A DNA stretch of 49,138 bases from CAYLNM01 sp964385045 (lineage in GTDB: Bacteria; Planctomycetota; Phycisphaerae; Phycisphaerales; SM1A02), in NCBI GenBank assembly GCA_964385045.1, contig CAYLNM010000018.1, positions 1 to 49,138 of the forward strand, written 5' to 3'. Position 1 is the stretch's first letter. Each line of letters opens with the position of its first letter. The notes below the pieces were generated by a model. The model was given only the letters and a program-made list of their open reading frames with translations, searched no databases and was not told where the DNA came from. Positions 34,606 through 43,097 of this stretch are shown here, one piece after another. A program made the position numbers and the translations under genes.

Positions 34606-34660
34606 GTCCGGGCGCGGCGTCCCGCCCGCGTCCCACGCGCGGCGCCCCTCGGCCCGCCGA

Positions 34661-35671
34661 TCAGCGGCGGCCGAGGATCGCGGCCGCGATGCCGCCGACG
34701 ACGAGGCCGCCGCCGACGAGCAGCCGGGCGGTGATCGGCTCGCCGAGCAGGGGCACGGCCGCGAGCGTGGTCAGCACGGGGACCGAGAGCTGCACCAGCG
34801 ACGCCCGGACCGCGGTGAGTCCGGGCAGCGCGGCGTACCAGATCACGTACCCGAGTCCCGAGGTGACCGCCCCGGAGGCGATCGCCAGCCCGAGCCCCGC
34901 GGGGGCGGCGTGGAGGCCGTCGACGAGGGCGTGCCCCAGCAGCAGCGCCGCGGCCGCCGGCACCGCGCCGGCGAAGTTGTCCGCCGTGCGGGCGACGGGG
35001 TCCCGGGCCCCCCGTCCGCGGAGCGTGTAGCCGCCCCACGCGAGGCCGGCCGCGACCATGAGCCCGGCCGCCAGCGGCGGCGGGGCGGTGAGGCCGGGGG
35101 CGACCAGCCAGGTGAGGCCGGCGAGGGCGACGAGCAGGCCGCCCCACTCGACGGGACGCGGCCGCGCTCCGGAGGCGATCGACGTCGCGAACATCGCCAC
35201 CTGCACCGACCCGAAGAGCAGCAGGGCGCCCGTGCCGGCCCCGAGGGCGAGGTACGCGTAGGAGAAGCCGGCCGCGTAGACGAAGAGCAGGGCCGCGGCG
35301 GCGGGGTCGCGCCGGCGGGCGCGGGCTGCGTCGGGGACGGCGTCCGGGGCCGCGTCCGGGGCGGCGTCCGGGGTCGCGGCCCGCGTCGCACTCCGCCGCC
35401 GCAGTCGCACCAGGACCACGAGCACCAGCGCGCCGGAGGCGATGCGGACCGCGGTGAAGGCGGCGGGATCCACCAGTCGCTCGGCGAGGGCGGCGCGGCA
35501 GAGCAGCGAGTTCGCGGCGAAGGCCGCGAGGGCGAGCAGCGTCAGCAGCGCGGTGCGGAGCGCCGCGGGCGGGGTCGGGGGTGCCGGGGCCGGAGTCGGG
35601 GGCGCCGGGGGAGCGGGGGTGGACCGGGGCCGCGGCGCGGGATCGACCGGGCAGGCGTCGGAGGGGGCCAT
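34661..35671 (-). CDS. EamA-family (DMT) transporter
   Basis: 336 aa. After a Pro/Ala-rich 37-residue N-terminal extension come ten hydrophobic helices in two EamA repeats, with the family's A-F-A-A-N-S-L-L-C-R-A-A-L start and V-R-I-A-S-G-A-L-V region. Members export metabolites or translocate lipid-linked sugars; substrate is not readable. It is the last gene of the minus-strand glycan operon, 17 bp after the GT4, so translocation of a precursor is a reasonable inference. A C-x-V-D-P-A-P N-terminal stretch is not a signal. It is convergent with the ligase-like gene, 55 bp apart. Confidence 0.86.
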   Translation of the reverse strand: MAPSDACPVDPAPRPRSTPAPPAPPTPAPAPPTPPAALRTALLTLLALAAFAANSLLCRAALAERLVDPAAFTAVRIASGALVLVVLVRLRRRSATRAATPDAAPDAAPDAVPDAARARRRDPAAAALLFVYAAGFSYAYLALGAGTGALLLFGSVQVAMFATSIASGARPRPVEWGGLLVALAGLTWLVAPGLTAPPPLAAGLMVAAGLAWGGYTLRGRGARDPVARTADNFAGAVPAAAALLLGHALVDGLHAAPAGLGLAIASGAVTSGLGYVIWYAALPGLTAVRASLVQLSVPVLTTLAAVPLLGEPITARLLVGGGLVVGGIAAAILGRR

Positions 35672-35688
35672 CGCCCCATCATGGTCGA

Positions 35689-37299
35689 TCAGGCGGCGTG
35701 CCGCGGGCGATCGTCAGCCGTCCCGGGCCCGACGGCGTCGCCGCCGGTCTCGTCGGCGGCGATGGTCGCGATCGCGGTGCCCCCGTCGACCCGCGAGACG
35801 TTCTCGGCCAGCTCCATCCACGGGTCGTCGGCGGGCATCGTCCCGCGTCCGTCGAGGGCGTCGATCGCGCGGGCGAGCCGCTCGGCGAGCCGCCGCCGGC
35901 TGAACGGGGCGAGCAGCTCCCGGGGGGCGCCCTCGGGACGCCAGCCCGCCGCCGCCGCCTCGAGCCACTGGGCGAGCGCCTCGGCGGTTCCCGTCTCGTC
36001 GTCGGGATCGAACGCCCGCCCGTCCCCGCCGGCCAGTCGCACGAGCCGCCGCGCGTCGCCGGCGGGGAGGGTCCCGAGGACCGGGCGCCCGCTCGCGAGG
36101 GCCTCGTAGAGCTTGCCCGGCACGACCAGCGCCTCGGCCCCCGGCTCCACCCCGTGGAGCGGCACGAGGATCGCGTCGGCGTGGCTGAGGATCTCCGGCA
36201 CCCGGTCGTGGTCGACGTACCCGTGGTGCTCGATCAGGTCGGCGATCCCCTCCGTCTCGGCGAGCGTCTCGTGCCCGGGGTGCACCTGGCCGTGGAAGAC
36301 CAGGCGGAGCCGCTCGGCGAGGTCCGGTCGCTCGCGTCGCAGCCGGCCCGCGGCGCGAAGGAGCGTGCGGCCCGACCGGAGGTGGTGGGCGAGGCGGTCG
36401 CCCGCGAAGGGACCGCGGCGCGCGGTGCGGGGATCGGGATCGTGCAGCGTGCCCATGTGCACGATGCGGAACGGCGCCGCGGGATCGGCGGGTCTGGCGG
36501 TGCGGACGTGCCGGCGGCGGGCGGGGAACTCGGCCGTCTCGAAGCCGTTGGGGATCGTCACCACGCGGTCGGCGGGCAGTCCGGCGAGCGCGCGGTAGGC
36601 GGCGGCGGCCCGGGGGCAGTTGGCCACGACCAGGTCCGCGGCCCGCAGGCTGCGCCGCATCAGCGCGCGGTCGAGTCGGCGGTGCAGGGGCGTGCGGAAG
36701 GCCCGCCAGCCATCGAGGGCCCACGGGTCGCGGAGGTCGAGCACCACCGGCCGGCCCGAGCGCCGGCGGAGGTCCCTCACCGCGAGGCCGCAGGCCCAGG
36801 GAGACGCACTCACGAGGATCGCGGTCGCGTCGTGGCGACGGGCGGCGAAGACGGCGGCGTCGGCGGCCCGGCGGGCCCAGGCGAGCTCGCGGGCCGAGAC
36901 GACGAGCCGGGCGGGATGCCATCGATCCCCCCGCGCCGGGCGCTGCCGCTCGATCGCGGGCACGCGGGTGACGGCCATCGTCGGCGACAGGCCGGCGAGC
37001 AGGGTCGGGTCGTGGGCGATGGTGTGCGGGCCGGGCCGCAGCTCGCCGCCGCAGACGACCACCGGCTCGTAGCCGAGCTCGGGCAGGTGCCGGGCGAAGG
37101 CGGCCGAGCGCTGGGTCCCTGCGCCGCCCATCGGCGGGAAGTAGTACGCCAGCAGCACCAGCCGGCGGTCCGGCCGCTCGCCGCGGCTCGCGCCGGTCGG
37201 GAACGGCGCGGCGGACGCAAGCGGCGCCGCGGCGGCGGCGGCGCGCCGCCCGCGCGGCTCCGAGCCCCCGGAATCCGGATGCGACGACGGTTCATGCAC
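35689..37299 (-). CDS. GT4-family glycosyltransferase
   Basis: 536 aa from GTG 37299. GT-B fold: an N-terminal domain with L-A-Y-Y-F-P-P-M-G-G-A-G (about 49-60), typical of GT4 enzymes, and a C-terminal nucleotide-sugar domain with H-M-G-T-L-H and the E-x7-E region G-A-E-A-L-V-V-P-G-K-L-Y-E-A-L-A. A 45-residue Ala/Gly-rich N-terminal extension precedes it. It should add a sugar to a membrane-linked acceptor; donor unknown. The GTG starts one base after the methyltransferase stop, so translation is coupled. The 50 C-terminal residues are extra to the family core. Confidence 0.88.
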   Translation of the reverse strand: MHEPSSHPDSGGSEPRGRRAAAAAAPLASAAPFPTGASRGERPDRRLVLLAYYFPPMGGAGTQRSAAFARHLPELGYEPVVVCGGELRPGPHTIAHDPTLLAGLSPTMAVTRVPAIERQRPARGDRWHPARLVVSARELAWARRAADAAVFAARRHDATAILVSASPWACGLAVRDLRRRSGRPVVLDLRDPWALDGWRAFRTPLHRRLDRALMRRSLRAADLVVANCPRAAAAYRALAGLPADRVVTIPNGFETAEFPARRRHVRTARPADPAAPFRIVHMGTLHDPDPRTARRGPFAGDRLAHHLRSGRTLLRAAGRLRRERPDLAERLRLVFHGQVHPGHETLAETEGIADLIEHHGYVDHDRVPEILSHADAILVPLHGVEPGAEALVVPGKLYEALASGRPVLGTLPAGDARRLVRLAGGDGRAFDPDDETGTAEALAQWLEAAAAGWRPEGAPRELLAPFSRRRLAERLARAIDALDGRGTMPADDPWMELAENVSRVDGGTAIATIAADETGGDAVGPGTADDRPRHAA

Positions 37300-37300
37300 G

Positions 37301-37951
37301 TCAGTGGTCCGGCCGGTCCGCGTGCCGCAGGAGGAAGAAGCGGTGCCACGGAACCTCGGGCACCCGCCAGGTGCGCTCGATGCGCCATCCGGCGACGGCG
37401 ATCACGGACTGCACCGCGGTGAGCGGCGTGCCGCGGAAGCCGATCTCCCAGTGGTGGCCCATGGTGTCGAGACGCGTGCGCGGGAAGGCCCGGCGGCGCG
37501 GCAGCGGCGATCGGCCCGCGAGGCGGCGCAGCCCGAGCCGCGGTGCCCGCACGGTCAGCTCGAGGTCCATCGTCACGTCGGGCAGGCTGAGGACGAGGCC
37601 GCGGGCGGTGACGCGGTGGAGCTCCCGCAGGGCCGGGCCGAGGCGGTCGAACGGCAGGTGCTCCAGCACCTGGCAGCACAGCCCGACGTCCCAGGTTCCC
37701 TCGTCGGCGGGGATCGACTCCACCGACGCGAGCACGTCCGGCTCGAGGGCCGGATCGACGTCGAGCGTGCACAGCGGGATGCCGAGGTGTCGCAGGGCGT
37801 TGGAGACGACGCCTGCCCCGACCCCGACCTCGAGCACCGAGCGCGGGGCGAGGGCCAGCACCGCGTCGAGCTGGTGGCCGAAGCTGACGCATCGACCGGT
37901 GACGAGCTCGAGCGCCGCGGGATCATGGACGGGCGGGGCGGTGGGACTCAT
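37301..37951 (-). CDS. SAM-dependent methyltransferase (glycan island, second)
   Basis: 216 aa. Class I methyltransferase with V-L-E-V-G-V-G-A-G (40-48) as motif I, T-L-D-V-D-P as the acidic strand end and C-C-Q-V-L-E-H-L-P near 92-100. The C-terminus is basic. It overlaps the flippase gene by four bases (ATGA) and is one base from the GT4, a compact operon. It is not a close copy of the methyltransferase at 31147, so the two probably act on different positions or sugars. Substrate is inferred from context only. Confidence 0.86.
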   Translation of the reverse strand: MSPTAPPVHDPAALELVTGRCVSFGHQLDAVLALAPRSVLEVGVGAGVVSNALRHLGIPLCTLDVDPALEPDVLASVESIPADEGTWDVGLCCQVLEHLPFDRLGPALRELHRVTARGLVLSLPDVTMDLELTVRAPRLGLRRLAGRSPLPRRRAFPRTRLDTMGHHWEIGFRGTPLTAVQSVIAVAGWRIERTWRVPEVPWHRFFLLRHADRPDH

Positions 37952-39465
37952 GTGGCGGCTCCGGGGGCGGGAGGACGAGAGTCGGCGACGCGGGGTGTGG
38001 CGGTGCGGGGGAGGCCCGGCAGGCGGACGCCGTGCCGGGTCGCGGCCGGCCCGGCGAGCACCAGCGCGACGTTCACCGTGATGCCGGCGGCGACGAGGAG
38101 TCGCGCGACGGGCGGCGGGCCGAGCAGTCGGTCGAAGAGGGTGCCGCCGCCGAGGATGGCGACGGCCAGGACGAGTCCCGGCACGAGGGCGAGGCTCGTC
38201 GTCCGCAGGCGGATGCCGGCGCGACGGCGGAGCAGCACGGCGGCGGTCGCGAGGCCGCCCGCCGCGCCGAGGGCCGTGGCCGCGGCGAGTCCCGTCGGAC
38301 CGAAGCGGGCGAGGAGTACGGGCCCGGCGCCGAGGACCACGACGCAGCGCACCAGCTGGGCGGACCGGTCGTCGCCGGGGCGGGACAGGCCCCACAGGAA
38401 GGGTCCGGCGATGCCCAGCAGCGTGGCGAGCGCTCCCGCCGCGGCCAGCGCGGCGAGGAGGCCGGGCGCGCCCCGGAAGGCGGGGCCGAGCACCAGCTCC
38501 GGCAGGTCGCCGCCCAGCCAGCCGAGGACGGCGGCCGCGCCGAAGGCGGGGACGGCGGTCGCGCGGATCGAGCGCGCCCACGCCGACTCGAGTCGGGCCC
38601 GGTCGCCGGCGAGCGCGGCGGTCGCGGGCACGAGCACCATGCCCGCCGCCTGCACCGCGAGCTGCTTGCCGGTGTCGCACAGGCGGCGAAGCATCAGGTA
38701 CACGCCGAGCGCCGCCGGTCCGAGCGTCGGGCCGATCAGCAGCACCGGAGCCTGCAGGATGAGCATGATGAGCACCGGGATGCCCACCGCCCCCGAGGAG
38801 AACCGCAGGAGCCGCCGAAGGTGCCGCCGCGTCGGCCACGGGGCGACGCGCAGCCGCCGCGGCGTGACGAGGTGGCTCGCGAGGCTGACCAGCGCGGTCG
38901 TGGCGAGATGGCCGAGGACGAGGGCCCACACGCTGTGCAGCACGATCGCGAGCGCGATCGTGGCCGCGGTGCCGACGGTGGTCGCGATCAGCCGCGTCGA
39001 GGTCCACGCCCCGAAGCGGAGCTCGCGGAGGGGGACGAAGGCGCCGGGATGCGCGAGGGCGGTCAGCAGCGGCTGGAGGGCCACCGCGAGGAAGATCGCG
39101 GTCGCCTCGGGCTGTCCGTACCACCGCGCGAGGGGCGCGGCGAGGAGGGCGAGCACGGCCGCGAGCAGGACGGCCCGGACCAGCGCGAGGAACCATGCCG
39201 TCGCCACGAACCGCGGGCGACGGCCGTCGCGGTGGGCCATCACCGCCTGGTCGGTGCCCACGAACGCCACCGCGTCGGCGACCGCGAGGCCCGTCGTGGC
39301 CATGCCGACGAGGCCGAAGTCCTCCGGGGGCAGGAGTCGGGCGAGCACGAGGTAGGCGAGCAGACGGACGCCCTGCTCGCCGCCCCGGCCGAGGAACTGC
39401 CAGGCGAGTCCGATCCGCGTGCGCCGGCCGACGGCGGCGCGGGGCGTCGAGGCGGCGTGGCTCAT
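37948..39465 (-). CDS. Polysaccharide flippase (MOP superfamily, Wzx-like)
   Basis: 505 aa with about 12-14 hydrophobic helices. The N-terminus G-L-A-W-Q-F-L-G-R-G-G-E-Q followed by L-A-R-L-L-P-P-E-D-F-G-L-V matches the polysaccharide biosynthesis (PST) family start (A-R-L-L-x-P-x-D-F-G). It would flip undecaprenyl-linked oligosaccharide to the outer face. The ATG starts 7 bases after the GT2 stop and its own stop overlaps the methyltransferase. Its presence points to a Wzx/Wzy-type rather than an ABC-type pathway. Confidence 0.88.
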   Translation of the reverse strand: MSHAASTPRAAVGRRTRIGLAWQFLGRGGEQGVRLLAYLVLARLLPPEDFGLVGMATTGLAVADAVAFVGTDQAVMAHRDGRRPRFVATAWFLALVRAVLLAAVLALLAAPLARWYGQPEATAIFLAVALQPLLTALAHPGAFVPLRELRFGAWTSTRLIATTVGTAATIALAIVLHSVWALVLGHLATTALVSLASHLVTPRRLRVAPWPTRRHLRRLLRFSSGAVGIPVLIMLILQAPVLLIGPTLGPAALGVYLMLRRLCDTGKQLAVQAAGMVLVPATAALAGDRARLESAWARSIRATAVPAFGAAAVLGWLGGDLPELVLGPAFRGAPGLLAALAAAGALATLLGIAGPFLWGLSRPGDDRSAQLVRCVVVLGAGPVLLARFGPTGLAAATALGAAGGLATAAVLLRRRAGIRLRTTSLALVPGLVLAVAILGGGTLFDRLLGPPPVARLLVAAGITVNVALVLAGPAATRHGVRLPGLPRTATPRVADSRPPAPGAAT

Positions 39466-39472
39466 CGCGGGC

Positions 39473-40429
39473 TCACCGCACCGCCGGCCACGCGCCGCCG
39501 AAGCGGCCGGCGATCGCCGCCGCCCGGCGGGCCCGCCGCAGGCGTCCGCGGTCCAGCGTGCAGGCGCCGGCGACGCCGAAGGCCAGCGCCCGCCAGAGGT
39601 GCGAGGCGAGCAGGATCGTCCACGCCGCGAGGCCCGCGAGCCGTCCGTCGTGCGTACGAACGAGCCGGACGATCGCGCGGGCGAGCATGAGTCCCGCCTC
39701 GCCCGAGATGCGCAGGGCGCTCGCGCCGCCGTGGTGCATCACGTCGCCGAGCGGTGAGAAGACGACCCGCCAGCCGGCCGCGCGGAAGCGCCGGCACCAG
39801 TCCGCCTCCTCGCCGTAGAAGAAGAACGCCTCGTCGAGCATGCCGACGGCGTCCATCGCCGACCGTCGCACGAGCATGTGGCAGCCGGTGACCACGTCGA
39901 CGTCGCGCTCGTCGTCACGGGCCCACCCGAGCATCCGCTGGCGGCCCGCGAGGCGGGCGAGCCACGCGGGGCGCCGCAGACGGTGCAGGCCGGTGGCGAG
40001 CAGGGCGAGGTCGAGCAGGCCCGGGTCGCGGAAGCAGGTGAGCTGCGTGGTGCCGTCGGGATTGGTGACGCGGCCCCCGAGTACCGCCGCATCGGGCCGG
40101 GCGTCGAGCCAGTCCACGCACCGGTCGAGCGTCCCGGGGTCGCGGATCTCGGTATCGCTGTTGAGCAGCAGGACGTGCCGGCCGCGGGCGATCGCGAAGC
40201 CCTGGTTGTTGGCGGCCGCGAAGCCGCGGTTGTCGCGGTTGCGGATCAGCCGGATCCACGGGAACCGCTCCGCGGCCATCTCCGCCGAGCCGTCCTCGGA
40301 GCCGTTGTCGACGACGATCACCTCGAGCCTCGAGCGGCCGCCGCGCGGGATCGACGCGAGGCACGCGGCGAGCAGCTCGCGCGTGTTCCAGCTCACGATC
40401 ACCACGCTGCAGTCGACGGAAGCGTCCAT
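39473..40429 (-). CDS. GT2-family glycosyltransferase (rhamnosyltransferase-like)
   Basis: 318 aa. Strong GT2 motifs: S-V-V-I-V-S-W-N-T near 8-16, V-D-N-G-S-E-D-G-S, R-N-R-D-N-R-G-F-A-A-A-N-N-Q-G, the metal-binding L-N-S-D-T-E, and E-E-A-D-W-C-R-R-F for the catalytic base region. This subfamily often makes rhamnosyl or N-acetyl sugar linkages. A C-terminal amphipathic/hydrophobic stretch could anchor it to the membrane. It is the first gene of the minus-strand glycan operon, so the operon promoter must lie in the 475 bp upstream. The frame is open further upstream, but homology starts here. Confidence 0.9.
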   Translation of the reverse strand: MDASVDCSVVIVSWNTRELLAACLASIPRGGRSRLEVIVVDNGSEDGSAEMAAERFPWIRLIRNRDNRGFAAANNQGFAIARGRHVLLLNSDTEIRDPGTLDRCVDWLDARPDAAVLGGRVTNPDGTTQLTCFRDPGLLDLALLATGLHRLRRPAWLARLAGRQRMLGWARDDERDVDVVTGCHMLVRRSAMDAVGMLDEAFFFYGEEADWCRRFRAAGWRVVFSPLGDVMHHGGASALRISGEAGLMLARAIVRLVRTHDGRLAGLAAWTILLASHLWRALAFGVAGACTLDRGRLRRARRAAAIAGRFGGAWPAVR

Positions 40430-40904
40430 CGCGGGGATGTCCGGGGAGGGGGCGGAACCGCCGCCGCGAAGCCGGGTCTCGGGGGCCGCGCCGCGGCATG
40501 GCGGCCCATCGGCGTGCTGCCGTCCGCGGGGCCCGCGGACCGCGTCCCGGTCGATATCGGTCCTGACGGCGCGCGGCTGAACCGGGGCGTCGGCGGATTG
40601 CCCGGCGGGCGACGCCGGGCGACTCCGCGCGGCCGAATGGCGGCCTGGACGCCCGTCCGGGGCGCGGAATCGGCGCACCGTCGTTCACGCGTCGTGCCGA
40701 TCGGCGGGGTTCCTCGGCGCAGCGTCCGAGAACGCGCTCCTGATCGTGCCCGCAGCGGCCGGTGTGCCGAGCGTTTTGGCCGCCTGTGGCTGGAGACCCC
40801 CCGGTGCCGACGTAGGGTGCGCGCGGCGGCCCTGCCGCGGCAGCGATGCTCCTCGGGCGCGGACCGGAGTCCGGACCCGCGGGGTCGCGAAGGGGAGAGG
40901 TTCG
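40430..40904. other. Divergent intergenic region upstream of the glycan operon
   Basis: 475 bp between the GT2 and the small unknown gene. TAGGGT at 40813-40818 (plus) is a possible -10 for the 127-aa gene. On the minus strand no clear promoter for the five-gene glycan operon is visible. No repeat or hairpin stands out. Confidence 0.4.
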
Positions 40905-41288
40905 ATGGACTATCTGGTCACGGGACGACGACGCGACGACGGCTGGCCCTTCGCCGGTGAGGTCATGGCGCGAAGCGGGCAGGATGCCGCCGCGATGGTG
41001 CGGGGATGGGGCATCGAGCCGGAGTTCGTGCAGGACCTCGGTTCCGGGACGGTCGAGTACCGGATCGGGGACGACGACGGATCGGGCGACGGCGGGGGCG
41101 GAGGCGACGTCGGCCGCGGCGACGGCCCCGGCTCGCGCGACCCGTCGGCGACGGCGCTCGGCGGCCGTGGCGACGACGGGGCCACCGGGTCCTCGGCGGC
41201 CCGGGCGGGCGTCGTCGGCGCTCCTGCGGGATCGAGCCGTCACGCCGGCCGGCTCATGCCGTCGTGGATGCCGTCCACGTCCGCGTGA
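40905..41288 (+). CDS. Small protein of unknown function, convergent overlap
   Basis: 127 aa. Residues 1-50 form a compact beta-alpha-beta-like unit (Y-L-V-T-G ... G-E-V-M-A-R-S-G-Q-D-A-A-A-M-V-R-G-W-G-I-E-P-E-F-V, written with separators) reminiscent of the small module at the N-terminus of GspF-type proteins and of short planctomycete domains; this is a resemblance, not an assignment. The rest is Gly/Asp/Ser/Ala low complexity. A strong AGGGGAGAGG precedes the ATG, which supports a real gene. Its 3' end overlaps the convergent SpoIID-like gene by 35 bp. Confidence 0.6.
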   Translation: MDYLVTGRRRDDGWPFAGEVMARSGQDAAAMVRGWGIEPEFVQDLGSGTVEYRIGDDDGSGDGGGGGDVGRGDGPGSRDPSATALGGRGDDGATGSSAARAGVVGAPAGSSRHAGRLMPSWMPSTSA

Positions 41289-42936
41289 GCTCGGCGTCCG
41301 GGTAGTACGCGGCGAGGATCTCGACCGCGGTCCGCCCCGCGGCCGCCAGCGCCTCGGCCCCGTACTGGCACAGGCCGGCGCCGTGTCCGAAGCCGCGCCC
41401 CGCGAACCGCACCATCCCGCCGTCGCGGTCGACCGCCGGCTCGAGGAAGCTCGACCAGACCGGATCCTCGGTGCGGCGCCGCCCCTCCGTGAGGGCTCGG
41501 CGCAGGTCCGGGGCGGAGATTCGCACGGGCGGGCCGGCCGTCGGCACGATCAGGTGCGCGAGCGGCCGCCCGGCCGGGGTCCGGGTCGCGACCTGCAGGT
41601 CGCGGATCGGCCCGAGCGTGGTCAGGGCCTCGGGGCCACCCGTGCGTCCCCATCGGTCCAGCTGCTCCCGCACCCGCTCGAGCGTGCGCACCGCCGTCCA
41701 CCGGAATCGCGGGGCCCGCGCGCAGCAGTCGCCGATCGCGTGACCGGTCAGCGGCGGCACCGCATTGGCCCGGCGGGGGCCGATGGCGGCCGTCGCGGGC
41801 ATGCCCACTCCGCCGCAGGTGCTGGAGTAGTACCCGGGCAGCACGCCGCCGGCGTAGGTCAGGACGACGCCCGTCGTCGCGCGGGCCGCGGCGCCGGCGG
41901 CCGCGAGCTCGGTGACGCCGCGGAAGACCTGCGACCGCTCGTCCGACTCCACGTCCCACGGCCGGCCCGGTCGGTCGAGCAGCTCGAAGGTCGCGAACGA
42001 GCGGGCCGCGATCGCCTGCGCCTCGAAGGTCGCCGGACGCCAGCCGGGAATCAGCTCGCGCGCGAGCACCCCCGGCAGGTACGCCTCCATCGGGACCACC
42101 GCCACCACGTCCACCCGCCGCCGGCCGGGAACGAGCCGGAGGCGTCCCGGCCAGCGCGCCCCCGCCCAGACGACGTCGCCTGCCGGATCCGGCCGGACCG
42201 CGGGCGCGCCGGGGCCATCGAGGCCGCGGGGGCCATCGAGGCCGCGGGGGCCGCCGCCGCGGCGTCCTGGCCCGCCCGAGGTCCCCGGGGCGTCGCGACG
42301 GTCGCCGTCCGCGCCGCGGGGATCGCCCGCCGCCACGGGCCGCCCGAGCTCGATGGTCTCGCCGGCGACGCGGCCGGTGCGGCCCTCGCCGTCGACCCAG
42401 CTCCAGCCGCGGCGGTCGTGCCGCAGTTCGACGGGCGCGGGGAGCCCGGGGCCGCGCGTGCCGCGTCCGTCCCCGTCCGCCCCCGGCAGCATCGTCGCGC
42501 CGGGGCTCGTCGCGCCGCCGGCGATCGCGATCCGCTCGCCCCGCTCGCCGATCCGCACCGGCTCCCCCGGGGGGCGGCTGCCGATCCGCACCCGCACCCG
42601 CGGCTCCGCGGACGGCGGCGGCGGCAGCACCGGTCGGCCGGCGGCCGGATCGGCGCCGACGGAGCCGTCCCCGGCCTCCCCGTCGCCCGGTCCGGCCGCC
42701 TCCTCGTCCTCGAGCATGCCGCAGCATCCGCCGAGCAGTCCGAGCCCGCCCGCCCCCAGGACGCCGAGCCCGCCGGCCGCGAGTCTTCGGCCGGCGAGCA
42801 GGACGCGGCGACGCGACCACGCGGGGGCGGCCGGGACCCCCGGGAGGGCCGGGGCGACCGGGCCGTCCGGGCCGTCCGGGGCGTCCGGGGCGTCCGGAGC
42901 CCGATCGCGGCGCGGGGGTTCGGGAGCCGGGGTCAT
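41254..42936 (-). CDS. SpoIID/LytB-domain lipoprotein with Tat-like signal
   Basis: 560 aa. S-R-R-R-V-L-L (41-47) in front of a Gly/Leu hydrophobic stretch and L-L-G-G-C with Cys71 suggests a twin-arginine-exported lipoprotein. A Pro/Gly/Asp-rich spacer with an 18-bp duplicated segment follows. The SpoIID domain covers about 280-555: V-P-M-E-A-Y-L-P-G-V-L-A-R-E-L (the late Glu corresponds to the catalytic residue), A-I-A-A-R-S-F-A, Y-S-S-T-C-G-G, and G-R-G-F-G-H-G-A-G-L-C-Q-Y-G-A. SpoIID cleaves denuded peptidoglycan during sporulation; here a cell-wall role is inferred. A GACACT six bases before the ATG could mark another leaderless start. Confidence 0.85.
   Translation of the reverse strand: MTPAPEPPRRDRAPDAPDAPDGPDGPVAPALPGVPAAPAWSRRRVLLAGRRLAAGGLGVLGAGGLGLLGGCCGMLEDEEAAGPGDGEAGDGSVGADPAAGRPVLPPPPSAEPRVRVRIGSRPPGEPVRIGERGERIAIAGGATSPGATMLPGADGDGRGTRGPGLPAPVELRHDRRGWSWVDGEGRTGRVAGETIELGRPVAAGDPRGADGDRRDAPGTSGGPGRRGGGPRGLDGPRGLDGPGAPAVRPDPAGDVVWAGARWPGRLRLVPGRRRVDVVAVVPMEAYLPGVLARELIPGWRPATFEAQAIAARSFATFELLDRPGRPWDVESDERSQVFRGVTELAAAGAAARATTGVVLTYAGGVLPGYYSSTCGGVGMPATAAIGPRRANAVPPLTGHAIGDCCARAPRFRWTAVRTLERVREQLDRWGRTGGPEALTTLGPIRDLQVATRTPAGRPLAHLIVPTAGPPVRISAPDLRRALTEGRRRTEDPVWSSFLEPAVDRDGGMVRFAGRGFGHGAGLCQYGAEALAAAGRTAVEILAAYYPDAELTRTWTASTTA
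42211..42246. repeat. 18-bp tandem duplication in the SpoIID-like gene
   Basis: Two exact copies (42211-42228 and 42229-42246). The unit is in frame and gives a Gly-Pro-Arg-Gly-Leu-Asp duplication in the linker. Confidence 0.85.
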
Positions 42937-43002
42937 GCGAGCAGTGTCCCGCGTCCGGGTCGTGCCGTGGGCGGGCCGTGAGCCGCCCGGCGCCCGAACG
43001 AA

Positions 43003-43030
43003 CACGGCCCGCGCCGAAGCGCGGGCCGTG
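43003..43030. terminator. Perfect 12-bp hairpin downstream of the alphaCTD gene
   Basis: CACGGCCCGCGC (43003-43014) and GCGCGGGCCGTG (43019-43030) pair fully around the loop CGAA. It lies 68 bp after the alphaCTD gene stop and 66 bp before the SpoIID-like start. There is no T tract on the minus strand, so termination would not be of the classical kind. Confidence 0.5.
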
Positions 43031-43097
43031 CGTGGATGCATGGTGGAGCGTCGGCGATCCGCGGGTGGCGGCCGCCGAGACCGGCGAGCGGCCGGGC

